DNA of 64,000 nt from contig NZ_MCZZ01000128.1 in assembly GCF_002875705.1 (NCBI RefSeq), positions 25,079 to 89,078 on the forward strand. Direction: 5' to 3'. Shown piece after piece: positions 26,772 through 34,790 of this stretch. Position numbers and translations under genes: made by a program. The number at the start of each line of letters is the position of its first letter. Within the stretch, counting starts at the first letter, position 1. The notes beneath the pieces were generated by a model. It was not told the DNA's origin, did no database searches, and worked only from the letters and a program-made list of their open reading frames with translations. This DNA comes from Vibrio sp. 10N.261.45.E2. Its GTDB lineage: Bacteria; Pseudomonadota; Gammaproteobacteria; Enterobacterales; Vibrionaceae.

Positions 26772-28466
26772 ATGACTATAGCATTTTCGAACTTCTCTTT
26801 TAGATATGAGTCGCTGGATAAACCGACGCTAAAAAATATCAATCTAAGGATAGAGAAAGGAGAGAAAATCGTCATTATTGGACCAAGTGGTAGTGGTAAA
26901 TCTACCCTAGGTCAGTGCCTCAATGGCCTGATACCTCATGCAATCAAAGGTGAGGTAACGGGCTCTTTAGAGATCAACGGCAAGAGTATCTCTGAATTCT
27001 CGATGCACGATTATACCGAGCAAGTAGGTACAGTATTACAAGATACTGATAGCCAATTTGTAGGTTTGAGTATCGGCGAAGATATCGCTTTCGCACTCGA
27101 AAACCAGTTGATGTCGAACATTGATATGTACCCGCTAGTTAAGTCGACTGCAAAAATGGTCGACCTAGCGGACATGCTTGAGCGCTCACCTCATGACCTT
27201 TCAGGAGGTCAAAAACAACGAGTATCGTTAGCGGGCATCTTAGTTGATGACGTTGATATCTTGCTGTTTGATGAGCCACTAGCAAGCCTTGACCCTAAAA
27301 CAGGCAAGGCAACGATTGAGATCATCGACCAGCTGCATAAAGAAACCAACAAGACTATCGTGATTATCGAGCATCGCCTTGAGGATGTTCTACATCGCGA
27401 TATCGATCGTGTGATCTTAATGGAACGTGGTGAAATCATCGCGGATATGACTCCCGATGAAATCTTAGCTTCTGAATTACTTGATACACACGGTATTCGT
27501 GAGCCTCTCTACTTATCTGCGCTTAAAGCGGCGAAAGCGCCTCTGAGTAGCGAAGATAAGCTATCAAACCTCAAAGCTTTGGATTACAAAAGGTTCCGTC
27601 CTGCAGTTCAATCTTGGTTTGCTGAGCGACCTGCCCCGGTAGCAGAGAAGCAGTATCAACCTTTACTCGAAGTTCATGGTCTGACTTACTCTTACGATGG
27701 CGAAAAGAACGCACTCGAAGATGTGAGCTTCAAGATCGGTAAAGGCGAATTTGTTTCGATTTTAGGCAAGAATGGTTCGGGTAAGTCCACCATCACCAAA
27801 CTCATCATGGGGGTGATCGATGCCGATTCAGGCTCTTCATATCTGAATGGTGAAGACCTGTCTGAGCTTTCAATCTTTGAGAGAAGTCAGAAAGTCGGTG
27901 TCGTGATGCAAAACCCAAATCATATGATCTCGCACCATATGATTTTTGATGAGATTGCTTTTGGTCTTCGTAACCGTGGCGTTACAGAAGATCTTATCAA
28001 AGAAAAAGTAGAGAACGTTCTTGCTCTTTGTGGGTTAAGTAAGTTCCGTCACTGGCCTATCGAAGCACTAAGCTACGGTCAGAAAAAACGTGTAACGATC
28101 GCATCAATCTTAGTATTAGAGCCTGAACTTCTCATCTTAGATGAACCGACAGCAGGTCAAGACTACCGCAACTACACATCCATGCTGGCATTCATCCAAA
28201 AGCTTAATCGTGATTTGGGTATTACTGTAGTAATCATCTCACACGACATGCATCTCGTTCTTGAGTACACCACACGTTCGATCGTAATCGCAGACAGCAA
28301 GTTGATTGCCAATGCCGCGATGACGGAAGTATTTAGTCAGCCATCACTTCTAGAACGTGCAAATCTTTGTACCACCAGCATTTATGAACTCGCGACTATG
28401 ATGAAAATCGACGACACCAATGCGTTCATGCAGTACTTCATCGACTACGAGAGAAGCGCTCAATGA
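26772..28466 (+). CDS. ECF transporter double ATPase (EcfA1-EcfA2 fusion)
   Basis: 564 aa with two complete ABC domains in tandem. Domain 1 (about 1-245): Walker A GPSGSGKST near 37-45, signature LSGGQKQR, Walker B ILLFDEP. Domain 2 (about 295-540): Walker A GKNGSGKST near 333-341, a variant signature LSYGQKKR, Walker B LILDEP. In most ECF systems the two ATPases are separate; here they are one chain. Cytoplasmic motor for the transporter made with the UPF0397 protein and EcfT. Confidence 0.92.
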   Translation: MTIAFSNFSFRYESLDKPTLKNINLRIEKGEKIVIIGPSGSGKSTLGQCLNGLIPHAIKGEVTGSLEINGKSISEFSMHDYTEQVGTVLQDTDSQFVGLSIGEDIAFALENQLMSNIDMYPLVKSTAKMVDLADMLERSPHDLSGGQKQRVSLAGILVDDVDILLFDEPLASLDPKTGKATIEIIDQLHKETNKTIVIIEHRLEDVLHRDIDRVILMERGEIIADMTPDEILASELLDTHGIREPLYLSALKAAKAPLSSEDKLSNLKALDYKRFRPAVQSWFAERPAPVAEKQYQPLLEVHGLTYSYDGEKNALEDVSFKIGKGEFVSILGKNGSGKSTITKLIMGVIDADSGSSYLNGEDLSELSIFERSQKVGVVMQNPNHMISHHMIFDEIAFGLRNRGVTEDLIKEKVENVLALCGLSKFRHWPIEALSYGQKKRVTIASILVLEPELLILDEPTAGQDYRNYTSMLAFIQKLNRDLGITVVIISHDMHLVLEYTTRSIVIADSKLIANAAMTEVFSQPSLLERANLCTTSIYELATMMKIDDTNAFMQYFIDYERSAQ

Positions 28467-29302
28467 ACGCATCAAAAGTAAAATTCGGCATCAATTACAT
28501 TGATACAAAATCACCGCTTCATGCATTAAACGGCATCACTAAATTCGCACTTTTCTTAGCTTGGGTAACAGTGGTATTAACCACTTTCGACCTAAGATTG
28601 ATTGTTGTGCTTATCTTAACTGGCTTATATCTCTTAAAGCTCACAGATGTGCCTGTGCGCGTTTATAAGCCTTTGTTAATTGGTACTGCTAGTGTTCTAA
28701 GCTTAAATGCTCTGTTTATGTATCTGCTAGCGCCACAACAAGGCACAGAGCTCATCGGTAGTGAAACTTTGTTGCTGACATTGCCGGGTAACTACTCATT
28801 GAGTCAAGAGACTCTGTTTTACTTAGTCACTGTCACGCTCAAGTACATGAGCATGTTCCCGATAGCGTTGATTTTTGTCTTCACAACGCATCCAACTGAG
28901 TTTGCAGCGAGCCTCAACCGTATCGGTGTTCCTTACAAGATCGCCTACGCGGTCAGCTTAACACTGCGTTATTTGCCTGAAGTTAAGAAAGACTTCATCA
29001 ATATCATGCATGCTCAGCAGGCTCGTGGTGTAGAGCTATCAAAGAAAGCGCCTTTAATCACTCGTATCAAAAATGTGGCTAAGGTTCTAGGTCCACTGAT
29101 TTTCTCTAGTTTGGACCGTGCAGACGAGATCTCTAATGCAATGACGTTACGAGGTTTTGGCCGACACAAAGCACGCACTTGGTATAGCTATGCACCTTTG
29201 AAACGTATCGACTTTGTTTGTTTGAGTGTCATCGCTTTTATCGTGGTGTTAGCTATTGCGAAACGCATTCTAGAGCCGCAGTTATTTTGGTATCCGTTCT
29301 AG
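28463..29302 (+). CDS. ECF transporter transmembrane protein EcfT
   Basis: 279 aa, overlapping the ATPase gene by 4 bases (ATGA). About five to six TM helices and the EcfT coupling motifs ARG (QARGVEL, near 190) and a second such motif (LRGFGRH, near 230), which dock onto the two ATPase domains. Completes a dedicated (group I) ECF transporter S-AA-T operon; a terminator follows at 29343. Confidence 0.92.
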   Translation: MNASKVKFGINYIDTKSPLHALNGITKFALFLAWVTVVLTTFDLRLIVVLILTGLYLLKLTDVPVRVYKPLLIGTASVLSLNALFMYLLAPQQGTELIGSETLLLTLPGNYSLSQETLFYLVTVTLKYMSMFPIALIFVFTTHPTEFAASLNRIGVPYKIAYAVSLTLRYLPEVKKDFINIMHAQQARGVELSKKAPLITRIKNVAKVLGPLIFSSLDRADEISNAMTLRGFGRHKARTWYSYAPLKRIDFVCLSVIAFIVVLAIAKRILEPQLFWYPF

Positions 29303-29342
29303 CCATCTGAATTAGCAATTATAAACAAAGACTTTAAATAAC

Positions 29343-29369
29343 ACACCGCTCAATAGGGCGGTGTTTTTA
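29343..29369 (+). terminator. Terminator of the ECF operon
   Basis: ACACCGC (29343-29349) / GCGGTGT (29358-29364) hairpin followed by T5. Confidence 0.85.
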
Positions 29370-29526
29370 TTTATACCAAGACCTGACTGATAATTGAACC
29401 AATGACACAATATTGACTATTTTTAACGATAAATTGACCAGTTACTTACCCTTGGAGTTTGAGATTTAATTCAGAAACTCTTAATATACTGTGTTTACAG
29501 AATGTTACACTCAATAGAGATTTGTA

Positions 29527-30003
29527 ATGGCTCGAATAACTCAAGTACAGAAATTAGAAAATCAAAAAAACTACGATAGCATCGTACTAAACCTTTTTCT
29601 GGCTGAAGGACATGAAGCACTAACTTATGCAAGGATTGCTCAGGAAATCGGCATTAGTTTAACTACGTTGCAAGGGTACTATCCTTCAACACGTGCAATT
29701 AGAACTGTCTTACATGAGCAGGTATTGGCTATTATGATGAAGTCATTAGACTTTTCAGATCAAGATTCGTTTTACAGCTCTTGGCAAAGTGCACTTGTAG
29801 AGAAACCTTTTAGGCACTCGATCAAATTGATGTTTTTTCATGCATCGCAAAACTGTGTTCCAGAAGAGTTCAACTTACAAGTTGAAGGTGAATTTCGCCA
29901 AAAGCTGACTGAAAGGTTCGGGGCTGATGCAAGGGCGATCATTGAAGTGGTCATTGGACGCTCACTATTACAACTCACCAATTTTAGTAGAACTCCAGCG
30001 TAA
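29527..30003 (+). CDS. Small TetR-like DNA-binding regulator
   Basis: 158 aa, shorter than typical TetR proteins (about 200). Residues 15-65 form a TetR-type helix-turn-helix (LTYARIAQEIGISLTTLQGYYPSTRAIRTVLHE), with the YYPS turn characteristic of the family. The rest is a short helical region, perhaps a reduced ligand/dimer domain. Target unknown. A partial dyad CTGTGTTTACAG lies about 40 bases before the start and might be an autoregulatory site. Terminator at 30025 shared with glgB. Confidence 0.7.
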   Translation: MARITQVQKLENQKNYDSIVLNLFLAEGHEALTYARIAQEIGISLTTLQGYYPSTRAIRTVLHEQVLAIMMKSLDFSDQDSFYSSWQSALVEKPFRHSIKLMFFHASQNCVPEEFNLQVEGEFRQKLTERFGADARAIIEVVIGRSLLQLTNFSRTPA

Positions 30004-30024
30004 AACAGCAACTGACAACAAAAA

Positions 30025-30055
30025 AACGGGAGCCTTTCGGCTCCCGTCTTGTTTT
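30025..30055. terminator. Bidirectional terminator (regulator / glgB)
   Basis: ACGGGAGCC (30026-30034) / GGCTCCCGT (30039-30047) with a 4-base TTTC loop, an A-run on the left and CTTGTTTT on the right. Confidence 0.88.
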
Positions 30056-30065
30056 AAGCTAGCGC

Positions 30066-32246
30066 TTATTTCAACTTATAGAATACTGTTGAAAGTGGCG
30101 GTAAACGCAGCTCAATCGAAGTGTCTAGCCCTTCGCTTTCTACTGATTCAATCTCAGCAGTCTGCTTCACTTCAAAACCACTGCCCGCATAATCAGTTGA
30201 GTCTGTATTCAACAGCAGCGAGTACTCACCTTTTGCAGGAACACCTAAGCGGAAATGCTCGTGAGGAACTGGTGTAAAGTTGGAAACCACCAATACACGC
30301 TCACCTGACTCACTGATACGCTCATGGGCAAGAATGCTCGCTTCTGCTGAATCTTGCAGACGCCATTCAAAACCTTTCGGGTCAAAATCAAGGTCGTGCA
30401 TAGCAACTTCAGAGCGATACAAGTTATTCAGGTCTTTCGTCAAGCGCTGAACACCCTGATGACGTTCGTAATCTAGCAAGAACCATTGCAGTTGGTCGTC
30501 ATGGTTCCATTCAGCCGTTTGACCAAATTCCGCGCCCATGAAGTTTAACTTTTTACCCGGCTGCGCATACATGTAACCCATGTAAGCGCGTAGGTTCGCC
30601 GTTTGCTGCCATTCATCGCCCGGCATCTTGTTATGAATAGAACCCTTACCGTAAACCACCTCATCATGAGACAGAGACAACACGTAGTTCTCACTGTGTG
30701 CATAAACCAGTGGGAAGGTAATGGTATCGTGGTGATATTTACGGTTGATTGGATCTTCTTGGATGTAAGACAAACTGTCGTGCATCCAGCCCATGTTCCA
30801 CTTAAAACCAAAGCCCAAGCCGCCCATGAAAGTTGGGGCAGAAACACCTGGGAAAGCCGTCGATTCTTCAGCAATCGTCATCGCATTCGGGAAGTGCTTG
30901 TACACCTCTTCATTCATCCACTTGAGGGTTGCGATAGCGTCATAGTTTTCGTTGCCGCCGTCTGCGTTCGGAATCCATTGATCATGGCTGCGCGAATAAT
31001 CGAGGTACAGCATAGAAGCTACAGCATCAACACGAATACCATCAATGTGGAATTGCTCGAACCAGTAGAGTGCATTAGACACTAAGAAACGACGGACATG
31101 TTCACGACCTAAATCATAAATATACGAGTTCCAGTCTTGGTGCCAACCACGACGTGGATCTGGATCGTGGAACAATGGCGTACCGTCGAAGTTTGCTAGA
31201 CCGTGGTCATCACTTGGAAAGTGAGCAGGAACCCAATCAAGTACGACACCAAGACCCGCTTGGTGACACTGATCGACGAAGTATTTGAAATCATCTGGTG
31301 AGCCAAAGCGGCTTGTTGGTGCAAATAGGCCTACTGGCTGGTAGCCCCAAGAACCGTAGAATGGGTGTTCTGAAACTGGCATCAGCTCAACGTGCGTGTA
31401 GCCAAGATCCGTTAGATATGGGATCAGCTCAGCCGCAAGCTCGCGATAATTTAAGAATTCACCTTCAGCGTTGCGCTTCCAAGAACCTGCATGCAGTTCA
31501 TAGAAAGAAAGTGCCTCTTTACGCTTTTGCGTTACAGGGCGATTCTGCCATTGGCTATCTTGCCACTCATAACGAGCGTGGTCATAAGTCACTGATGAGA
31601 ACGATGGGTATTGCTCTGAGTAGAAACCCCATGGGTCAGCTTTGTGTGGTAAGCCTTCGCCATTTGGTCCTTTTAATTCAAACTTGTATTGAGCGCCCTC
31701 TTCCAGTTCAGGAATGAATAGACCCCACATACCATAATCGAGACGCTGCATTGGGTGGCGACGACCATCCCACGAGTTGAAGTTACCCACCAAGCTTGCC
31801 GCTGTTGCATGCGGTGCATACACCAAGAAGCGAGTACCTGAAATCGTCTGCCCATCACGCTCTAGCGTAATAAACTGAGCCCCCATGTGATGGTACATAT
31901 CTTTAGGTGTATGAAGATCTTCATAGCTCGCATACAGATCGTGGTACTGGTAAGGATCATCGATGATCTGCTCTACCCCAGCCCAATCAACCGCAAGCTT
32001 ATAGTGAGTGAAACGTAAGTCTCTCTCTTGCTTAAGAATGAAACCACTTTCACCCTCTCGCGCTAACTCAATACGAGGTTCCTTTCCAACAATCAACTCG
32101 ACTTTATCTGCCCCAGGAATCCACACACGTAATGCACCTTGCTCAGAAGGTAAGTATGGTCCTAGAAATGCAAATGGGTCTGTGAAGCAAGCCTGTGATA
32201 GTTGGGTATATATTTGTTTTTGCTTTGAAATCGAACTTAGTTCCAA
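30066..32246 (-). CDS. glgB: 1,4-alpha-glucan branching enzyme GlgB
   Basis: 726 aa from TTG 32246, supported by AGGGAG 7-8 bases upstream and by the family N-terminus; the open frame to 32312 runs into a terminator hairpin and encodes an unrelated hydrophobic stretch. N-terminal CBM48 modules (about 10-210) precede a GH13 catalytic barrel: [24 protein letters not shown] (nucleophile Asp), EEST (acid/base) and SLSHDEVV. Introduces alpha-1,6 branches into glycogen. Downstream of malPQ but separated from malQ by a terminator (32283-32311), so at least part of its transcription is independent or by readthrough. Confidence 0.95.
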   Translation of the reverse strand: MELSSISKQKQIYTQLSQACFTDPFAFLGPYLPSEQGALRVWIPGADKVELIVGKEPRIELAREGESGFILKQERDLRFTHYKLAVDWAGVEQIIDDPYQYHDLYASYEDLHTPKDMYHHMGAQFITLERDGQTISGTRFLVYAPHATAASLVGNFNSWDGRRHPMQRLDYGMWGLFIPELEEGAQYKFELKGPNGEGLPHKADPWGFYSEQYPSFSSVTYDHARYEWQDSQWQNRPVTQKRKEALSFYELHAGSWKRNAEGEFLNYRELAAELIPYLTDLGYTHVELMPVSEHPFYGSWGYQPVGLFAPTSRFGSPDDFKYFVDQCHQAGLGVVLDWVPAHFPSDDHGLANFDGTPLFHDPDPRRGWHQDWNSYIYDLGREHVRRFLVSNALYWFEQFHIDGIRVDAVASMLYLDYSRSHDQWIPNADGGNENYDAIATLKWMNEEVYKHFPNAMTIAEESTAFPGVSAPTFMGGLGFGFKWNMGWMHDSLSYIQEDPINRKYHHDTITFPLVYAHSENYVLSLSHDEVVYGKGSIHNKMPGDEWQQTANLRAYMGYMYAQPGKKLNFMGAEFGQTAEWNHDDQLQWFLLDYERHQGVQRLTKDLNNLYRSEVAMHDLDFDPKGFEWRLQDSAEASILAHERISESGERVLVVSNFTPVPHEHFRLGVPAKGEYSLLLNTDSTDYAGSGFEVKQTAEIESVESEGLDTSIELRLPPLSTVFYKLK

Positions 32247-32282
32247 AACGTTTCTCCCTAACCAAACATCCAAAAAACATAA

Positions 32283-32311
32283 TACAAAAATGCCCGCTAT
32301 TAGTGCGGGCA
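32283..32311 (-). terminator. Terminator between malQ and glgB
   Basis: TGCCCGC / GCGGGCA hairpin (32291-32311, 7-base loop); in the minus direction it is followed by TTTTTG. It lies only about 37 bases before the glgB start codon, so it could attenuate rather than stop the malPQ message. Confidence 0.82.
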
Positions 32312-32421
32312 ATATAACGACGGTTTATTCTACCAGATGAGCATTCATTATTGAGTGACCGAGGTTGTAGTTTCGTATGGCGTAAGCAAAAAAACACCTA
32401 ATTTCAAGTCACTCAACGTCA

Positions 32422-34602
32422 TTACTTACCTGCTTTTTCTCGAACGTCTGTGAGCTTAGAAGCGATTCGGTTAACACCTTCGTGAGCAAAAATTTCGTCC
32501 AAGTTCATTGATAGTTTACGACGCCAGTTAGGGTATTCGTCGACCGTGCCAGGAATGTTTACTGGCTTATCCATCTCTAGCCAATCTTCAAGTTGGACGC
32601 TAAGCAGTGTTGAACCACCAGCCGCTACGTGCAGTTGAAGTGCCTCAGCAAGGTAAGAGTCCATCGGTACTTGGCTCGCATCGCGACCTACACCTTCAGG
32701 AAGGAAACCGTGCCATGCGACTGAATCTAAGATACCTTGCTTGCACTCTAGACGGTCATCGAACAAGGCTTCTAGTTGCTCAGCATCTGGGTATAAGCCA
32801 ATCTCTTGGCCCATTTTCAAGTCATCACAGTGCCAGAAACCGCGAAGTGTTGGCATATCGTGCGTACACAGTGCCGCCATTGATTGTGAAGCGTAGTGTT
32901 TCGGTGAGATGAAACCACCATCTTCTTCTGATGTTTCGAAGAAGAACACTTTGTAAGAATGCACACCGGCATCAGCAAGAATGTCGACAATTTCATCAGG
33001 CACTGTGCCTAAGTCTTCACCGATAACGCTACATTGGTAACGGTGAGATTCAAGTGCCAGAATCGACAGCATATCTTGTACTGGGTAGTAGATGTACGCA
33101 CCTTTAGTTGCGTTCTCACCCTTTGGAATCCACCACAAACGCAGTAGACCTAAAACGTGGTCAATACGCAATGCACCACAATGCTTCATGTTTGCACGAA
33201 GTAGCTTGATGTAAGCATCGTAGCTTGTCTCTTGCAGTACTTCTGGGTTTAGCGGAGGTAGACCCCAGTTCTGACCCAAAGGACCAAGAATATCAGGCGG
33301 AGCACCAATACTCGCGTCCATCACTAGGTTGCCTTCGTCAGCCCAAGTTTCGCTGCCTGAATCTGCAACACCTACTGCTAAGTCACGGTACAGGCCAACG
33401 GCCATGCCTTTCTCTTCAGCAAGAGACTGTGCATCGTTGATCTGGCAATCTGCTAGCCATTGCAGGTACATGTACAAGTGAACTTTCTCTAGGTTCTCTT
33501 TGATGTATTTCTGCGTTGCTGGGCTGTCGAATGTGCGGTATTTCTCAGGGAATACCGGCCATCCCCACATGCCAGAATCTTCTGCGTGCAGTTCACCATG
33601 TAGAGCATCAAACGCGGCTTGATGCATCAGGCTATCGCCACCCTCTTCTACGAAGGCTAAGAATGCTTGTGCACGGTCACTGTTCTTGTCTAGATGACGA
33701 GTCTTAAATTCTGCGAATAGCAGAGGCAAGATGCTCATCTTAAGCTCAGACACCTCGGTGTAGTTTACCCAGTGTGCTTCACGCGCTTTTTGTAGGCGCT
33801 GTTGGAACTCTGCGCTGCCTACTGTTTGTTGTGCTTCTGCACTCAATGCAAATTCAGGTACTGAGCTCACATCAATGTATAGGATGTTCAACCAGCGACG
33901 TGAAGACGGGCTGTATGGGCTCGCACCTTCAGGGTTCGCAGGGAACAATGAGTGAATCGGGTTTAGACCAACGAAATCACCACCGCGAGAAGCGATATCC
34001 GCAACAAGCTGTTTTAGGTCACCGAAATCACCAATACCCCAGTTGTGCTGAGTTCTTAGTGTGTACAGTTGAACACTTGGTCCCCATAGCTTTTTGCCTT
34101 GCTCGATTGGCGACTGCTTGAAACACGCTTTTGGCGTAATAATCAGCGTCATCTCGTAAGGCTTCTTACGGCGCTTACGGCTCACAATTAACTTGTGATA
34201 ACCCCACGCCAAATCACTTGGCAATGCAAACACTAAAGGGCCACCCTCGGCACGCTCGTCACGAACGACTTGAGATTGAAGATAGCCTTCAAGTACCTCT
34301 CCTTGCTCGGTTTCTAAGCGCCAGCTGAACTCACTTTCACGAGCACTGACACCTAGGTTAAGCGCCACTTCTACTGGCTCACCATCACGCAAGACAAGAA
34401 CTGGGTCTAGTACATCTTTTTTGTGTTTTCTTTCTGCTGACTTTAATAATGCATCATCGCTGCTTGTATCATAGCCCAATGAAGCCAATAGAGACGTGAT
34501 AGTTTCGTCTGATACCTGTGCTTCATCGCCCCACGCACTAACGTAACTGTCGGCAATGTTTGCCATTTCTGCGACTTGTTTTAATACGGTCTGTTCTTTC
34601 AT
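32422..34602 (-). CDS. malQ: 4-alpha-glucanotransferase (amylomaltase) MalQ
   Basis: 726 aa, typical of enterobacterial/Vibrio MalQ with an N-terminal extension of about 150 residues before the GH77 barrel. Barrel motifs: GIGDFGDLKQL, GLNPIHSLFP, YDAYI, ALRIDHVLGLLRLWWIP (nucleophile Asp), GEDLGTVP (Glu) and CTHDMPTLRG (Asp). Transfers maltodextrin segments between chains, releasing glucose. Starts at ATG 34602 with GGAGAG just upstream. Second gene after malP; the 188-base spacer holds a striking nested inverted repeat. Confidence 0.96.
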   Translation of the reverse strand: MKEQTVLKQVAEMANIADSYVSAWGDEAQVSDETITSLLASLGYDTSSDDALLKSAERKHKKDVLDPVLVLRDGEPVEVALNLGVSARESEFSWRLETEQGEVLEGYLQSQVVRDERAEGGPLVFALPSDLAWGYHKLIVSRKRRKKPYEMTLIITPKACFKQSPIEQGKKLWGPSVQLYTLRTQHNWGIGDFGDLKQLVADIASRGGDFVGLNPIHSLFPANPEGASPYSPSSRRWLNILYIDVSSVPEFALSAEAQQTVGSAEFQQRLQKAREAHWVNYTEVSELKMSILPLLFAEFKTRHLDKNSDRAQAFLAFVEEGGDSLMHQAAFDALHGELHAEDSGMWGWPVFPEKYRTFDSPATQKYIKENLEKVHLYMYLQWLADCQINDAQSLAEEKGMAVGLYRDLAVGVADSGSETWADEGNLVMDASIGAPPDILGPLGQNWGLPPLNPEVLQETSYDAYIKLLRANMKHCGALRIDHVLGLLRLWWIPKGENATKGAYIYYPVQDMLSILALESHRYQCSVIGEDLGTVPDEIVDILADAGVHSYKVFFFETSEEDGGFISPKHYASQSMAALCTHDMPTLRGFWHCDDLKMGQEIGLYPDAEQLEALFDDRLECKQGILDSVAWHGFLPEGVGRDASQVPMDSYLAEALQLHVAAGGSTLLSVQLEDWLEMDKPVNIPGTVDEYPNWRRKLSMNLDEIFAHEGVNRIASKLTDVREKAGK

Positions 34603-34667
34603 CGCTCTCTCCGAAAACGCTCTGACGCTTTCTATTTTGTAGGGTTGTTAATTTAATTTTTTACTAA

Positions 34668-34754
34668 TCAATTAGCTTGTGACAATCGGTTTGTAAGCAG
34701 CTTGTTTAGAAACGACAAACCGTTAAGCCTTTCGTTTGCTCACAAGCTAATTGA
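34668..34754. repeat. Nested inverted repeat between malP and malQ
   Basis: Outer perfect 15-bp arms (TCAATTAGCTTGTGA at 34668-34682 and its complement at 34740-34754) enclose inner 8-bp arms CGGTTTGT (34687-34694) / ACAAACCG (34715-34722) around a 20-base loop. Together about 87 bases that could fold into a long interrupted hairpin in the mRNA or a cruciform in DNA. No target-site duplication flanks it and no ORF is inside. Confidence 0.85.
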
Positions 34755-34778
34755 GCCAAGGCAGAAACTGCCTTGGCT
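34754..34778 (-). other. 11-bp hairpin after malP
   Basis: AGCCAAGGCAG / CTGCCTTGGCT with an AAA loop, 13 bases after the malP stop. Very stable, but without a T-run in the minus direction, so more likely a 3'-end protection or partial termination element than a full terminator. Confidence 0.6.
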
Positions 34779-34790
34779 ACTTTGGAAGTA

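Noticed and set aside
34668..34754. MITE or insertion remnant between malP and malQ
   Set aside because: Arms are perfect and terminal, but there is no flanking target-site duplication and no second copy in the window. Kept as a repeat/structure only.
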